Origin: Armigeres subalbatus
Taxonomy: Eukaryota > Arthropoda > Insecta > Diptera > Culicidae
Assembly (NCBI RefSeq): GCF_024139115.2
Contig: NC_085140.1
Location: forward strand, 460,071,506-460,135,505
Direction: 5' to 3'
DNA: 64,000 nt
The position numbers were made by a program, and so were the translations under genes. Below are positions 46,441-57,092 of this stretch, piece by piece (within the stretch, counting starts at the first letter, position 1; each line of letters opens with the position of its first letter). The notes under the pieces are model-generated. The model worked only from the letters and a program-made list of their open reading frames with translations, did no database searches and had not been told where the DNA came from.

Positions 46441-46730
46441 AGGGGGGTGGTCTGCCTAGGATGTGGTGGGGTTCGACAGTGGGCTCTGTTGAACTTCTAT
46501 AAAAAGCTGCATGTGTCCCCAAGCAGGCCCTATCAAAGCGACCGTGTGCCGCTCAAAGCGCACTAGCCTAGTCCTGGTGTTGGGTAGGACTTTAAACAAA
46601 TTTGACCCGACTGATCGAGCGTCTGTCCACCAAGGAGGTGCGGCTCCAACAGCGTCTGTTCTGGCATCCAGCGGCTGAGTATGAAATGCTATTTCCCGGA
46701 AGCTATACCTAAGATGGCAGCCCCATCCCG

Positions 46731-47460
46731 GTGGATAGGGAACCTTGGGCCAACAACCTACTGTTCCCGAAACATCAATTTGTTCGAGAATCCGATAATG
46801 AAAGAATACGGACTGATTTTACGGCGACGACTCTTAGCGCGAAACAACGGACACGAATAGGAACATGGAACGTTTTAACCCTAGCCCAGCAGGGTAAATT
46901 GGCACAACTTGCCAATGAGGCACGCCGCATGAAGCTTGAGATCCTGGGACTGAGTGAAGTCCGTTGGCCAAACTTTGGAGAACACAGAACGCCGTCGGGA
47001 CAAGTTCTGCTATACTCTGGTTTACGAGGTGAACACGCTCCCCGGCAACGCGGAGTTGGCTTCCTACTAAGCGCTCAGGCACACTCTGCGCTTATGAAGT
47101 GGGAACCTATAAGTGAAAGGATAATCGTTGCCAGATTTAGAACACGGGTCCGAAACCTTACTATAATCCAATGTTATGCGCCAACCGATGCTGCCGATCT
47201 GCAAGACAAAGAGAACTTCTACAGTCAACTCAATGCCGTCGTAGATAGAATTCCGAAGGGTGATATCAAGATCTGTTTGGGCGACTTCAATGCGAAGATC
47301 GGATCCGACAACTCGAACCATGAGCGCATTATGGGACGCCATGGTCTCGGAGAAATGAGCGAAAACGGAGAGCTGTTCGCAGAATTTTGTGGTAATAATG
47401 ACATGGTGATCGGGGATCGCTCTTCCTCATCGACCGGTTCACAAGGTCACGTGGGTCTCC
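46731..47460 (+). pseudogene. LINE B endonuclease domain
   Basis: The APE-type endonuclease has RIGTWNVLTL, ILGLSEVRW, GVGFLLS, IIQCYAPT and CLGDFNAKIG motifs. One base is lost near 47425, after which the other frame reads VTWVSRDGFTENQIDHICIS and SADIASDHHLLIGEI, so the SDHH catalytic motif is kept. An earlier start is possible because the N terminus is variable. Confidence 0.75.
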
Positions 47461-47463
47461 CGT

Positions 47464-49790
47464 GACGGCTTTACAGAAAATCAAATCGACCACATCTGCA
47501 TCAGCCGAAAATGGAAACGGAGCCTTCTTGATGTACGGAATAAACGTAGTGCCGATATCGCGTCTGATCATCACCTCCTCATCGGCGAAATACGCCTGCG
47601 CATTGCGCGGATTCGTCGGCAGGAGGAAAGAGTTGGACGACGATTCAACACACGCCGACTGGAAGATGCCACGGTGAAACGGTCCTTCGTTGAAGAACTG
47701 GAGACGCGTGCTGCAGATATTCCGGAAGGTGGCAGCGTGGAAGACCAATGGACCGCCATCAAGAATGCCTTCATCGCCACCAGCGAGAACAATCTGGGCG
47801 AACTACGCATCCAGAGAAAACAATGGATCACCGAGGAGACCTGGAGGAAGATAGAGGAGCGAAGAGAAGCCAAAGCCGCGATAGAGCGATCAAAAACCAG
47901 AGGAGCCAAAGTTCTAGCCCGCCAACGATACGCGGCTCTTGAGAAGGAAGTAAAACGCTCATGTCGACGGGACAAGCGAGCGTGGGCAGACTCTCTGGCC
48001 GACGAAGGAGAGAGAGCCGCCGCAACCGGGGACATTCGCCTCCTCTACGATATCTCACGACGCTTAAGCGGGGCGAAGATGAATGCAACGATGCCTGTGA
48101 AAGACGCGAATGATCAGTTATTGACCGACCCAACTGACCAGCTGAAACGCTGGTTTGAGCACTTCGAACAACTTTTTCAAGCGCCAGCCAGGCCATCACC
48201 ACCTCGGCATGATCTGCCTAGGATCCGACGTATAACACGCGTCAATACCGAAGCTCCATCACTGCTAGAGATTCAAACAGCCATCCAAAGCATGAAATCG
48301 AATAAAGCCCCAGGGGTCGACCGCATATCAGCCGAGATGCTCAAAGCTGACCCCATGACATCCGCTCAACTACTGCATCGTTTATTTCATAATATCTGGG
48401 ACACCGCAACTTTCCCGGTCGACTGGATGCAAGGTATCTTAGTAAAGGTGCCCAAAAGGGTGACCTGACTGTATGCGATAACTGGCGAGGCATTATGTTG
48501 CTGTGTACCGTTCTCAAAGTTCTGTGCAAAATTATCCTAGCCCGGATTCAGGAGAAGATCGATGCGACTCTCCGGCGGCAGCAAGCCGGATTCCGTGCCG
48601 GAAGATCCTGTGTGGACCATATTGTCACGCTCCGCATCATTCTGGAGCAGGTCAACGAATTCCAAGAGTCCCTTTACTTGGTATTCATTGACTACGAAAA
48701 AGCTTTCGACCGTCTCAATCACGAGAATATGTGGGGCGCCCTGAGACGCAAGGGAGTTCCTGAGAAAATCATCGGCCTCATCGAAGCACAGTACGAGGCC
48801 TTTTCGTGTAGAGTGCTGCACAATGGGCTTCCTGTCCGACCCTATCCGGGTCGTAGCTGGTGTGAGGCAAGGATGTATCCTATCACCGTTACTGTTCCTG
48901 ATCGTAATCGATGAGATTCTGGTAGGTGCGATTGACCGTGATCCAAACCGCGGGCTGTTATGGCAGCCTATAACCATGGAGCATCTAAACGACTTCGAAT
49001 TGGCTGATGACGTTGCACTCCTCGCGCAACGGCGCTCTGATATGCAGAGTAAGCTCAACGACCTTGCCGAGCGCTCCTCCTCGGCAGGTTTAGTCATCAA
49101 CGTCAACAAAACCAAATCGTTGGATGTAAACACGGCGACTCCTTCCAGTTTCACAGTAGCCGGGCAACCAGTGGAGAATGTTGAAAGCTTCCAATATCTT
49201 GGTAGCCAAATGGCGTCGGACGGCGGTACCAAGATCGACATAGGCGCACGGATCAAGAAAGCAAGGGCTGCCTTTGCGAGTTTAAGAAATATCTGGAAAA
49301 ACAGGCAGATAAGTGAACGCACCAAAATACGAATTTTCAACTCTAACGTGAAATCTGTGCTTTTATACGCTAGCGAAACATGGTGTGTATCAGTGGAGAA
49401 CACTCAACGGCTGCAGGTGTTCATTAACAGATGCCTGCGGTATATAATTCAGACCTGGTGGCCTCACAACTGGATCTCAAACAACGAGCTCCATCGTCGT
49501 TGTCACCAGAGGCCGATAGCAATCGGGAACGGAAGTGGTGGGGCTGGGTCGGCCACATTCTACGTAGGAGCGGAAACGAAATCTGTAAACAAGCATTAGA
49601 CTGGAACCCAGCGGGACATCGCAGCAGAGGCAGACCCAGAGGCTCATGGCGGCGAAGCCTCAATAAAGAAATAAAAGAAGTCGACCGAAATCTAACCTGG
49701 CAACAGGTTAAAGCGATAGCCGGGCAACGCTCAGGATGGAGATCTTTCAAGTCGGCCCTTTGCACCACCGGAGGTGTACAGGATCCGTAA
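47464..49790 (+). pseudogene. LINE B reverse transcriptase and C-terminal domain, frameshifted
   Basis: RT motifs in order: MKSNKAPGVDRISAEML, WRGIMLLCTVLKVLCKI, QQAGFRAGRSCVDHI, FIDYEKAFDRLNH, GVRQGCILSPLLF and LADDVALLAQ (catalytic Asp pair kept). Frameshifts fall near 48462, 48832 and 49525. The C-terminal domain reads GWVGHILRRSGNEICKQALD and RGRPRGSWRRSLNKE, ending GGVQDP. The 29-kb fragment is the same family. Confidence 0.8.
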
Positions 49791-49802
49791 GTAAGTAAGT
49801 AG

Positions 49803-50968
49803 CTCCTAGCGTTGCTGCTTGCAACTCCAAACGGGGAATGGACATGTGTTGCAATGGTGCTACCTTCGACCTTGACATTACTAGCGAGCATATCGGTCCC
49901 TCGTCTTTTTCCATTCAGATGTACGTTGCTGCTCCGTACGCGTCCTGGCTTGCGTCCACAAATGTGTGTAGCTGAAGACTGGCGTAATCCAGAGAACGTC
50001 CACCGCAGAAATAGTAACGAGGAATTCGTACTTCATCGACTTCCAGAAGCTTCCTGATCCACTGGTACCACTTCTCTGCCTCTTCATCGCCGATCTGCTG
50101 ATCCCATTCGCATCCGCTTCGACAGAGATCCTGAATCAGCAGCTTCCCGTAGAACGTAAACACGGAGAGTAGTCCCAACGGGTCGAAGAAGCTCATCACG
50201 CAGCTCTACATGATCCTTTTTGTCGCCAGCTGCTCGCCGGACAGGAAGGGCACCAGGTCTTCCCTGAGCTTGGTCGAAAAGGAAAATTCGTCGTTTGCTG
50301 GGCTCAACACGATCCCCGAAACCCGCTCGGAGCCGGACTCCTTATCCTCGCCGAAACGCACGCACTGATTTTCCTTACGTCTCTAGAAACTCTCTAGAAT
50401 TGGAAACCGAGTTTTGCAACTCAAAACCACCCTTGGAATGGACGTATCTCACATCCTTCGCAAGCGCCACTGCTTCTTCGATTGTACACGGTGAACTCAT
50501 AGACCCAAACGTCACTACGTCCATCACGTACACTTCCGGTTTCGCTGATGGATCATTCCGGAACAAAAATCTCTGCGCTCGCTTGTCTTCTTCTCGGATC
50601 CGTAGCTGGTGGTACATCTCCTTTATGTCCGCCCCGAATCCGACTTCTCGTTCACGAAACATGCAAATTACCGCCGGCAAGGCGGTCAGCATATCCGGCC
50701 CCTTAAGCAGCTTCGAGTTTAAAGATACTCCTCTCACTTCTGCTCTTGCGTCCCACACCAGACGAAACTTCTGCTTTCTTGGATTGTAGACGATATTCAG
50801 TGGCACGTACCACACTTTGCTGCAACCTAGCGCTTCTAGCTCAAATGACGTCGCCTTGTGTGCGTACCCCTTGACTAGATAGTCGGCGATCATGGTCCTC
50901 ACCTTGACGTACAGTTCGGGATCTTTCCTGAGACGATTCTCCAGGCCAATCAGCCGCTTAACGGCCAT
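49803..50968 (-). pseudogene. BEL/Pao pol: reverse transcriptase and connection domain
   Basis: 50968-50375 encodes MAVKRLIGLENRLRKDPELY, YVPLNIVYNPRKQKFRLVWD and FGADIKEMYHQLRI (first RT Asp block), then RFLFRND. Expected YVMDVVTFGSMSSP follows. A frame change and a TAG near 50213 precede SFFDPLGLLSVFTFYGKLL and FVDASQDAYGAATY. The frame reaches ELQAAT at the LINE insertion point. These blocks are characteristic of BEL/Pao pol. Confidence 0.85.
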
Positions 50969-51340
50969 GAGGTAGCTATCTGGGAACTCGGAGCAGTCAT
51001 TTTTCCACAGCAGCCCCGTTTTGAAGCGATCTCCTATTATTTTTGTCGTCTTCCTCAGAATCTATTTTGCTCTCTGTCTTCTTCTGACTCGGGAAGCAAG
51101 GCCACAGAAATGCCGGATTCTTCCAGAGTGTACTGACTCTTCAGCAGGTCGTGCAGCTCCTGGTTAGTTACCGAGCTACAAGCGTGATGTCTGACGATTC
51201 CACCTTCCGTGGCATTCGCGCCGGTCGGTCCGTAGACAGTCCAATAAGTCCCGGTTTAGCCCTCAGAATGTTTTCCTTGGCTTGATTGAAACTCTTCTGA
51301 CAGCAGTGTCCATTACCCACAGCTTCAAAGCTGAAATTTA

Positions 51341-51807
51341 TTTCTTGTAAAAATTATTAAACCTAATATATAACGTAACTTACAATCCAATTCATTTAGA
51401 AAACCACCGTATCCACCGCAACTGCAATCTGATCTTATTGGCTCAGTATTAGAATACATTTAACTGACAGTGTTGCTAGTTTCACTGAACCTACCATCTC
51501 ATATTAACATTGTGTTTTACGTAAAACCAGTCAAATCAAGACACGTTACATTTTTTAGCGCAGAGTTCTAGTCGGAAAACGCATTGCATACAAGTGAAAA
51601 AAAAAATTGCGCTTTTGTTCCCAAGGGGGGGGAACAAAAAACAGAATTTCGTCGAAAATCCAAAAACCAAATATACAGAAAGGCAAAGCTTTTTTCACGC
51701 AAATCACGCCATAATTCACGAGATTCAAAATAATTAATACCAACGGGAAAAAATATATCTTTGTAGTTTTTTTTAACGAATTATAAATGAAAATCCTTCT
51801 TCCACTC
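51341..51807. other. AT-rich flank of the BEL remnant
   Basis: No LTR pair, gag or PBS was found here. A G-run near 51625 and A-rich stretches occur. There are no genes. Confidence 0.4.
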
Positions 51808-51897
51808 GAAACTTACGATCTGTTCTTTGAAAAACTGTTCTCAAATTGACATTTAATTGTTGTATGGCTCAAATTCATCTGGGATATTACTAGGTAG

Positions 51898-52372
51898 CAG
51901 GGGGCTTCGTGGCCGTGCGGTTAGCGACGCCAATCGTCTAGACGCATGTGCTGTGGAGTGTGGGTTCGATTCCCGCCCCGGTAAGTAGAAAACTTTTCGT
52001 AAAGCAAAAAGTTTTCCACTGGTCCACTGGGTGTTGTGTAAAATGTCCCGTCCGTTGTCTTCATGCCTAGATGTTCAGATCGATATGTGAGGTATGGGAA
52101 AAAGTGTTTTGTTTAAATGTGAACTTTTGTTCCAATTTATTTTAATCTAATTTATGTTTATTTTTCTTTGTTATATTTTTTTAATTTAAAAAAAAAAGGC
52201 GTCTGGAGATGGTCGAGGCAAAGCAGCAGACCGAAACGTCACGCAGAAATAATTGTGTTTAGTTTTTGTTCACCGAGAAAAATCAACAAAACGACTCCAT
52301 ACTAGATGATAAATGCTCAGTCTGTGCGACCTCTGGTCGAAGGCGGTGATTCTGTCTTAAAAAAAAATAAAG
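51898..52372 (+). mobile_element. tRNA-derived SINE (~475 bp)
   Basis: The head (51900-51985) has TGGCCGTGCGGTTAGCG as A-box region and a perfect B box GGTTCGATTCC. Body sequence is AT-rich with an A10 run near 52188. The 3' end CAGTCTGTGCGACCTCTGGT...TGTCTTAAAAAAAAATAAA is shared with a fragment at 40035-40080. No clear target duplication was found. It may be a fusion of two units, since the A-run at 52188 lies in the middle. Confidence 0.7.
52199..52244 (+). ncRNA. Hammerhead-like motif inside the SINE, one core base off
   Basis: 5' to 3': GCGU (stem I), CUGGAGA (core; consensus CUGANGA has A where this has G), extra U, GGUC (stem II), 14-base loop, GACC (stem II), GAAA, CG, UC, then ACGC (stem I). 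Both stems pair perfectly. It has the same layout as the motif at 27.3 kb, including one extra base before stem II. The core substitution should abolish or reduce cleavage. Confidence 0.35.
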
Positions 52373-52551
52373 CCACTACATGGGAAAAAAGGAGAGAGAG
52401 AAAAACATATAATTTGTTGGTGGCAATATAGTTGCCACTGACTTATAAAGTTAAGCACTCAGCGTATCTTATGAATGGGATACATAAAGCTTTGAGTGTT
52501 TATTACAACGCTCTTACACAATCACCATGGCTTACTTATTTACTTTCTTAT

Positions 52552-52755
52552 TGCGCTATCCCGGGAAATGAAAGAGCGGACTCTCTGGCTAAGGTGGGCG
52601 CTATGTAAGGTAATATTTACGATCGGCAAATCACCCTCGGTGAATTTTTCTCATTAGTTCGTCAGGAAACCTTGATCAGCTGGCAACAAAAATGGACAAA
52701 TGGGGAGATAGGTAGATGGCTGTATTCAATTCGCCAACAGGTGTCGAAGCGGCCA
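52552..52755 (+). pseudogene. RNase H fragment of a non-LTR retrotransposon
   Basis: The plus frame reads CAIPGNERADSLAKVGAM, stop, then GNIYDRQITLGEFFSLVRQ and TLISWQQKWTNGEIGRWLYS. The PGNERAD block is the RNase H C-terminal active-site region found in I- and LOA-type LINEs. Only the 3' part of the domain is visible, with one in-frame TAA. Confidence 0.7.
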
Positions 52756-53105
52756 TGGTTAGGACGATTAGGAAATTAGGACGAGACTTCATTCGAACTT
52801 CCTGCATATTGAAATCCAAGACGTTGATGAAAGTGCAACAACTCATTTATTCCAATTATCGCAAATTATTGCAACATTTTAAATCGCTATGAAATGCAAA
52901 AATAAGTTTCACCTTTGCAATCCGGAAAGCGTTTTCTATTCAGTGGATTTTCAACACCAGAAGCTAATAGTGCTTGTTTGATCATTTTAGCAAATCTGTG
53001 CTGCGTCCATTTGTCTGTGGCAGGAATATACAATTAATAGCTTTATATGACCATTAGTATTTTATCCAGCATCAAACAGGCTAATTGCTAGCCAAAAAGT
53101 GACCA

Positions 53106-53430
53106 ATATGACAAAAATCGATACTATGCCGATCCGCACGGCTTCCCTCTTCAGTCTGATGTAGGCTTCCTCCATCTTCTCAAAATTACGTGCCATAATA
53201 TCTATGTCGTCGGCGAAGCCAAATAGCTGGACGGACTTCGTGAAAATTGTACCACTCGTGTTAATCCCTGCTCTTCGTATTACCCCTTCCAAAGCGATGT
53301 TGAATAGCAGACACGAAAGACCATCACCTTGCCGTAACCCTCTGCGGGTTACTCGAACTACGAACTACGCACATCACCCGATCCATCGTCGCTTTGATCA
53401 ACCGTGTCAGTTTGTCCGGAAATCCAAAAC
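53106..53430 (-). pseudogene. RTE reverse transcriptase fragment retaining the active site
   Basis: The minus strand reads GFPDKLTRLIKATMDRVMCV, SSNPQRVTAR, then ALEGVIRRAGINTSGTIFTK and FGFADDIDIMARNFEKMEEA. It overlaps the portion deleted from the copy at 30-33 kb and shows what was lost there. Both ends are truncated. Confidence 0.8.
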
Positions 53431-56400
53431 TCCAAAAACTCCAAAAGCAATTACTGAAGAAAATCCCAATTAAATCCGTAAAATCCGGAAAACAGCCAAA
53501 GCCTATTAGGGAAGTGTTGGCGGGTCTTGATCTTGAATACATGTCCCTTGTCCACCAATTTTTGAAAGTTGCTGATGTTAGATTATAATCGTCGTCCATC
53601 CATCCCTTTTGCTGTCGTAATTCCTTGAGAATTTCTTCCTCCTGTTGTCTACTGTTAAACTCCATTCGTATGTCTTCCTCTCGTTGCTGTCTCTCAAATT
53701 TTTTTTGTCTCGTTACAGATGTGAAACATTGCCAAGGATTTCAATTGTATAATCCTATCCTATTGTACAATTGTATTCCCTAACCTTTTTCAAAACCTAA
53801 ATTCAAAAACATGATTCCAGCTCCATGACGCTTTACGACAAATGTGCCTTCCAAATAAATGATAGTTTTAAAAAATCTAGCGTTTAACACCAACTAATCT
53901 AAATAGTGGCGCTTTTCACGTCCTTACGATCTATAGAGGATGGGAGGGAAATGATGATTCAGTCACCGATCAACCGATACCACCTCTGCACTGGCCCCGA
54001 GTTAAAATGGAATGTTCTACAGCTCGCGGACTGTATACATTGAGGTTGAAACGCAATATGCCATGCCCCATTAGAATTGTTGCAAAAATATAAAAAAAAA
54101 TTATAGAAGTGTCTTTTGTTGCAAATTGTTCGCTTCAAATAAACTAATCGACCACCACAGTATAGTGTCCAAAGTAGTGTCGAGATATTTCATCGCATCG
54201 TCGGTTTTTACCACCCAACCACCCGTTCTATTTCGGAAGAATACTTTCGGTTGGATATTTCTGCATTTGTCACGTTGTACGTTAGTTATTTAAAAGTTAA
54301 ATTGCAAAAATCACTGAACAAAGTTTTGTGGGCGTCTGCGAAGTAAAACCGATTGTTTTGTGTTGTATTTGGAAATCGATTGTCATTCCCGTTCAGTATT
54401 ATGTGCTAAACATTTTGTCATGACAGATGCAATCAGATTTAATCAATGCTATAGATTTTTTTCTCAAATTTCTTAATTCACTATTTTGGAACCAATGCTT
54501 GAACCAAGATCTCATATTTGAATTGTTAATAAGACTTATCATTGACTATGACAATTAAATTAACAAGTCAATGTTTGAATCTCTTTTACGATCCGTATTT
54601 ACGACGTTATTTTCATCAGCAATCGATTTGCAATAATTATCCATTATCTTTCTTTAAAAATAAAGTTAATTAAAATTCAAAATGGTAACCGTTAAAAAAT
54701 AGTAAAACTGTTTCGCTGTTTCATGTTTCTTCCATAAATTGCAGCACAATTGTATCAAGTTCCAAACATATTTGACTTGTTTGCTTGTTCCCAAGCAAAT
54801 AGAAATGCCTATCGGTCAAACAATGTCATGTTGAAAAGTCAACAAACATTACTCTTGAAATCAGTGATTCCCCAAAGTCCTACCAACAACAAAATATTTT
54901 CGAATCATTCCCGTTCGACATTTTCAAGCTTTTGAGAATTGGCAGGTCTCCGGCCCCTGGAGAGTTACAAATCGAAAAGGTGGACCCATAGACAGCATAG
55001 CACAAAAAAACCGTTGCCGCCACTTTCCCGTTTCACAATACCGAGAAAAGTATTTTTCCATCTATTTATCTTGTCAGAGCAAACCTCCACCCACTTCGGT
55101 CTCTGGTTAACCAACATCCCTGGTGACTCAGCATCAGCCTCTCTCGGGTAGAAATAAGTCAACAGACAGTGACCAAACCTAACCAAAGAGGGTTGTAAAC
55201 ACGAGAATATGACAGATTTACGTCCAGCACACCAGCCTCCGAGTCGGAAAGCCGATACCTACTTTTCCTAAAATATTGTTGTGCTCCACGGAAAACCAGG
55301 CGCTTCCCTGTCCCTGATCGAAAATTCATGGAAAGCAGTCCCAATAAAAGTTCTGAAAATCCTGCCAACGGGAATGAGAAAAGGAAGAAAAATGCTTCCA
55401 ATCTTATTTATTTCCTGCTATTCAGGAGAAATGGAAACGATTGGATCTCTTTTCGACCTATGGCCGTAGTGCATTTAGTTTGAGAATTGTCCGACACCGG
55501 CTTTGCTCAACTTGGAACCCATCATCCTGATGGACCGGACATTCCCACGTGAGTGGGGAGGGGAATGAATAAAAAACAGATGATGAAAATATATTCATCC
55601 CTTGAGATGGTGTTGCGAGAAAAAAAACTGTTCGCTTACGCAGAACACTTCGGCCACCGCACCGGGCCGAGGGTGAATATCGACAACGAGGAAGAAAAGT
55701 GCGAAGCAATTTTGTGCCATTTGAAACCGTGGCAGGCGAACGTGAGTGGACTTACGGGCGGTGGACAAGGAAAATGTTTCAAGGGATTATTGGATTAGCA
55801 TTAAACTGAGGATGCATATTCATGTGTAAGAGCATGGATCAATATTGAAAGTAGAATCAGGAGATGAGAAGCTTGAGCTTGATTGATCTCCAATGGTTGT
55901 TACTCTGGTATTTCCAGATGAGCTGCAATTGTACTTGGAATAACTTGGAAACAACAAATGAATTCGCGGGTCAAGCCCTCATCTTCAACGTGCAAGTTCT
56001 GGAGAACGTTTGTACATACATATAATAAAAGCAGCTAAAATTTTATTTTCGGCTGAAACACAAAGAATTTTCTAAACTTATAATTCAAGCTCGATTGTAC
56101 CAATAGCTTAATTCGAATAAAAAATCGATATGCCAGCGACTTTCGTCTTAATATTGAACAACCTGCATTGACCCTTGCTCTTATTTCAAGCAAGTTTTTC
56201 CCAACCGCACAAATAGTACGCTAGATGTCCTATTTTTTCGGTATAAGAAGTATGAACAAAATCGAGCGAGGGTGTGTTCAATGTTCATGCTGTTGCGCTA
56301 CCGAACTAACGATGCTTGTTTACTCTAGTCGTCACAACATAGTTAGATAGCATACGAAAGAAAGAAAAATGAAGTGGCGTTATCAAGTTGAAATCATCAT

Positions 56401-57090
56401 AAATCTTCCCATTGATGGTGAGTTAATTTATTAGAAAATTGTTTGATTAAACTAAATGTATCTATGAGACAGAGAAAGGTTGTTGAACTAATAGAAGCTA
56501 GTACCGACTTGGTGGAAAATTTAGATACTTTTCATTGTATATCTGGTATACTGGCCAGTATTCTATATTACGCAAAAAATGTTTCGATTGCAGCTGTAAT
56601 CATAGAAATACAAAAGGGAAACCGAAAGCAACAATGAATAAAACAGCGATTATTTGAAATAGGTATAAACATGTTCATTGACCAAAACAAGCATTTTTTG
56701 ACGACAAAACTAGAGTAATACCGTAATCCGGGGGAACATGGATCATATTTTTAATCATTTTGTAAATATATCCTTCGTAAGTGGCACCTTGAATATAATA
56801 TCACAGCCGGTTCTCGATGGATTTTCATTTTTTTTACCATTCGATCAAAGAAGAGTCAAATCTGCTCTGCATTGTTCTGGAAATACTGATTTTCAACTAT
56901 TTATTATCGATAGTTGGTAAAAAGTTTAGTCATATGTAAACCAACCAAACCCGAACATGTATCAAAAGGACAGACATTAAATTCGAGCATCTTGTGGGTT
57001 TGGAAATTTTCTGCGCAGCCGAAATTTTTTACCACGCCGATGGCTTTTGAAGGACTACTAAACCAGTATGTTTATGGGTTTCGTATATTT
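53431..57090. other. Unassigned region without a recognised gene
   Basis: Short ORFs only; the ones near 54939-55800 have no recognisable similarity. No tandem arrays or TIR pairs were seen. The region could be single-copy DNA. Confidence 0.4.
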
Positions 57091-57092
57091 TT

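Larger units (their letters stand above)
46431..49811 (+). mobile_element. LINE family B (RTE-like group), inserted in BEL with 10-bp target duplication
   Basis: GCTCCTAGCG occurs at 46431-46440 and 49802-49811. The element between has a 5' UTR starting near GCCTAGGATGTGGTGGGG (46453), an APE endonuclease/RT ORF broken by four frameshifts, and a (TAAG)n tail ending TAAGTAAGTAAGTA (49788-49801). Joining the BEL flanks restores an in-frame ELQAATLGARLA stretch, which confirms the breakpoints. Ten extra bases (AGGGGGGTGG) sit between the left duplication and the UTR. Confidence 0.85.
44961..51340 (-). mobile_element. BEL/Pao LTR retrotransposon remnant, split by a LINE
   Basis: On the minus strand, pol sequence runs from about 51340 (degenerate upstream pol) through RT (50968-50240), the RT/RNase H connection (50235-49803), RNase H (46440-) and integrase zinc finger to the integrase C terminus near 45150. 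A 3.3-kb LINE in the opposite strand separates 46440 from 49802. No gag, no paired LTRs and no integrase catalytic core are seen. It is an old, inactive copy. Confidence 0.8.
51808..52450. repeat. Second copy of the 1-190 repeat, interrupted by a SINE
   Basis: 51808-51897 matches the start of the window (GAAACTTACGATCTGTTC) and 52401-52450 matches about 150-200 (AATTTGTTGGTGGCAATATA). The intervening 500 bases are the tRNA-derived SINE and a short A/G-rich piece. Confidence 0.65.
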
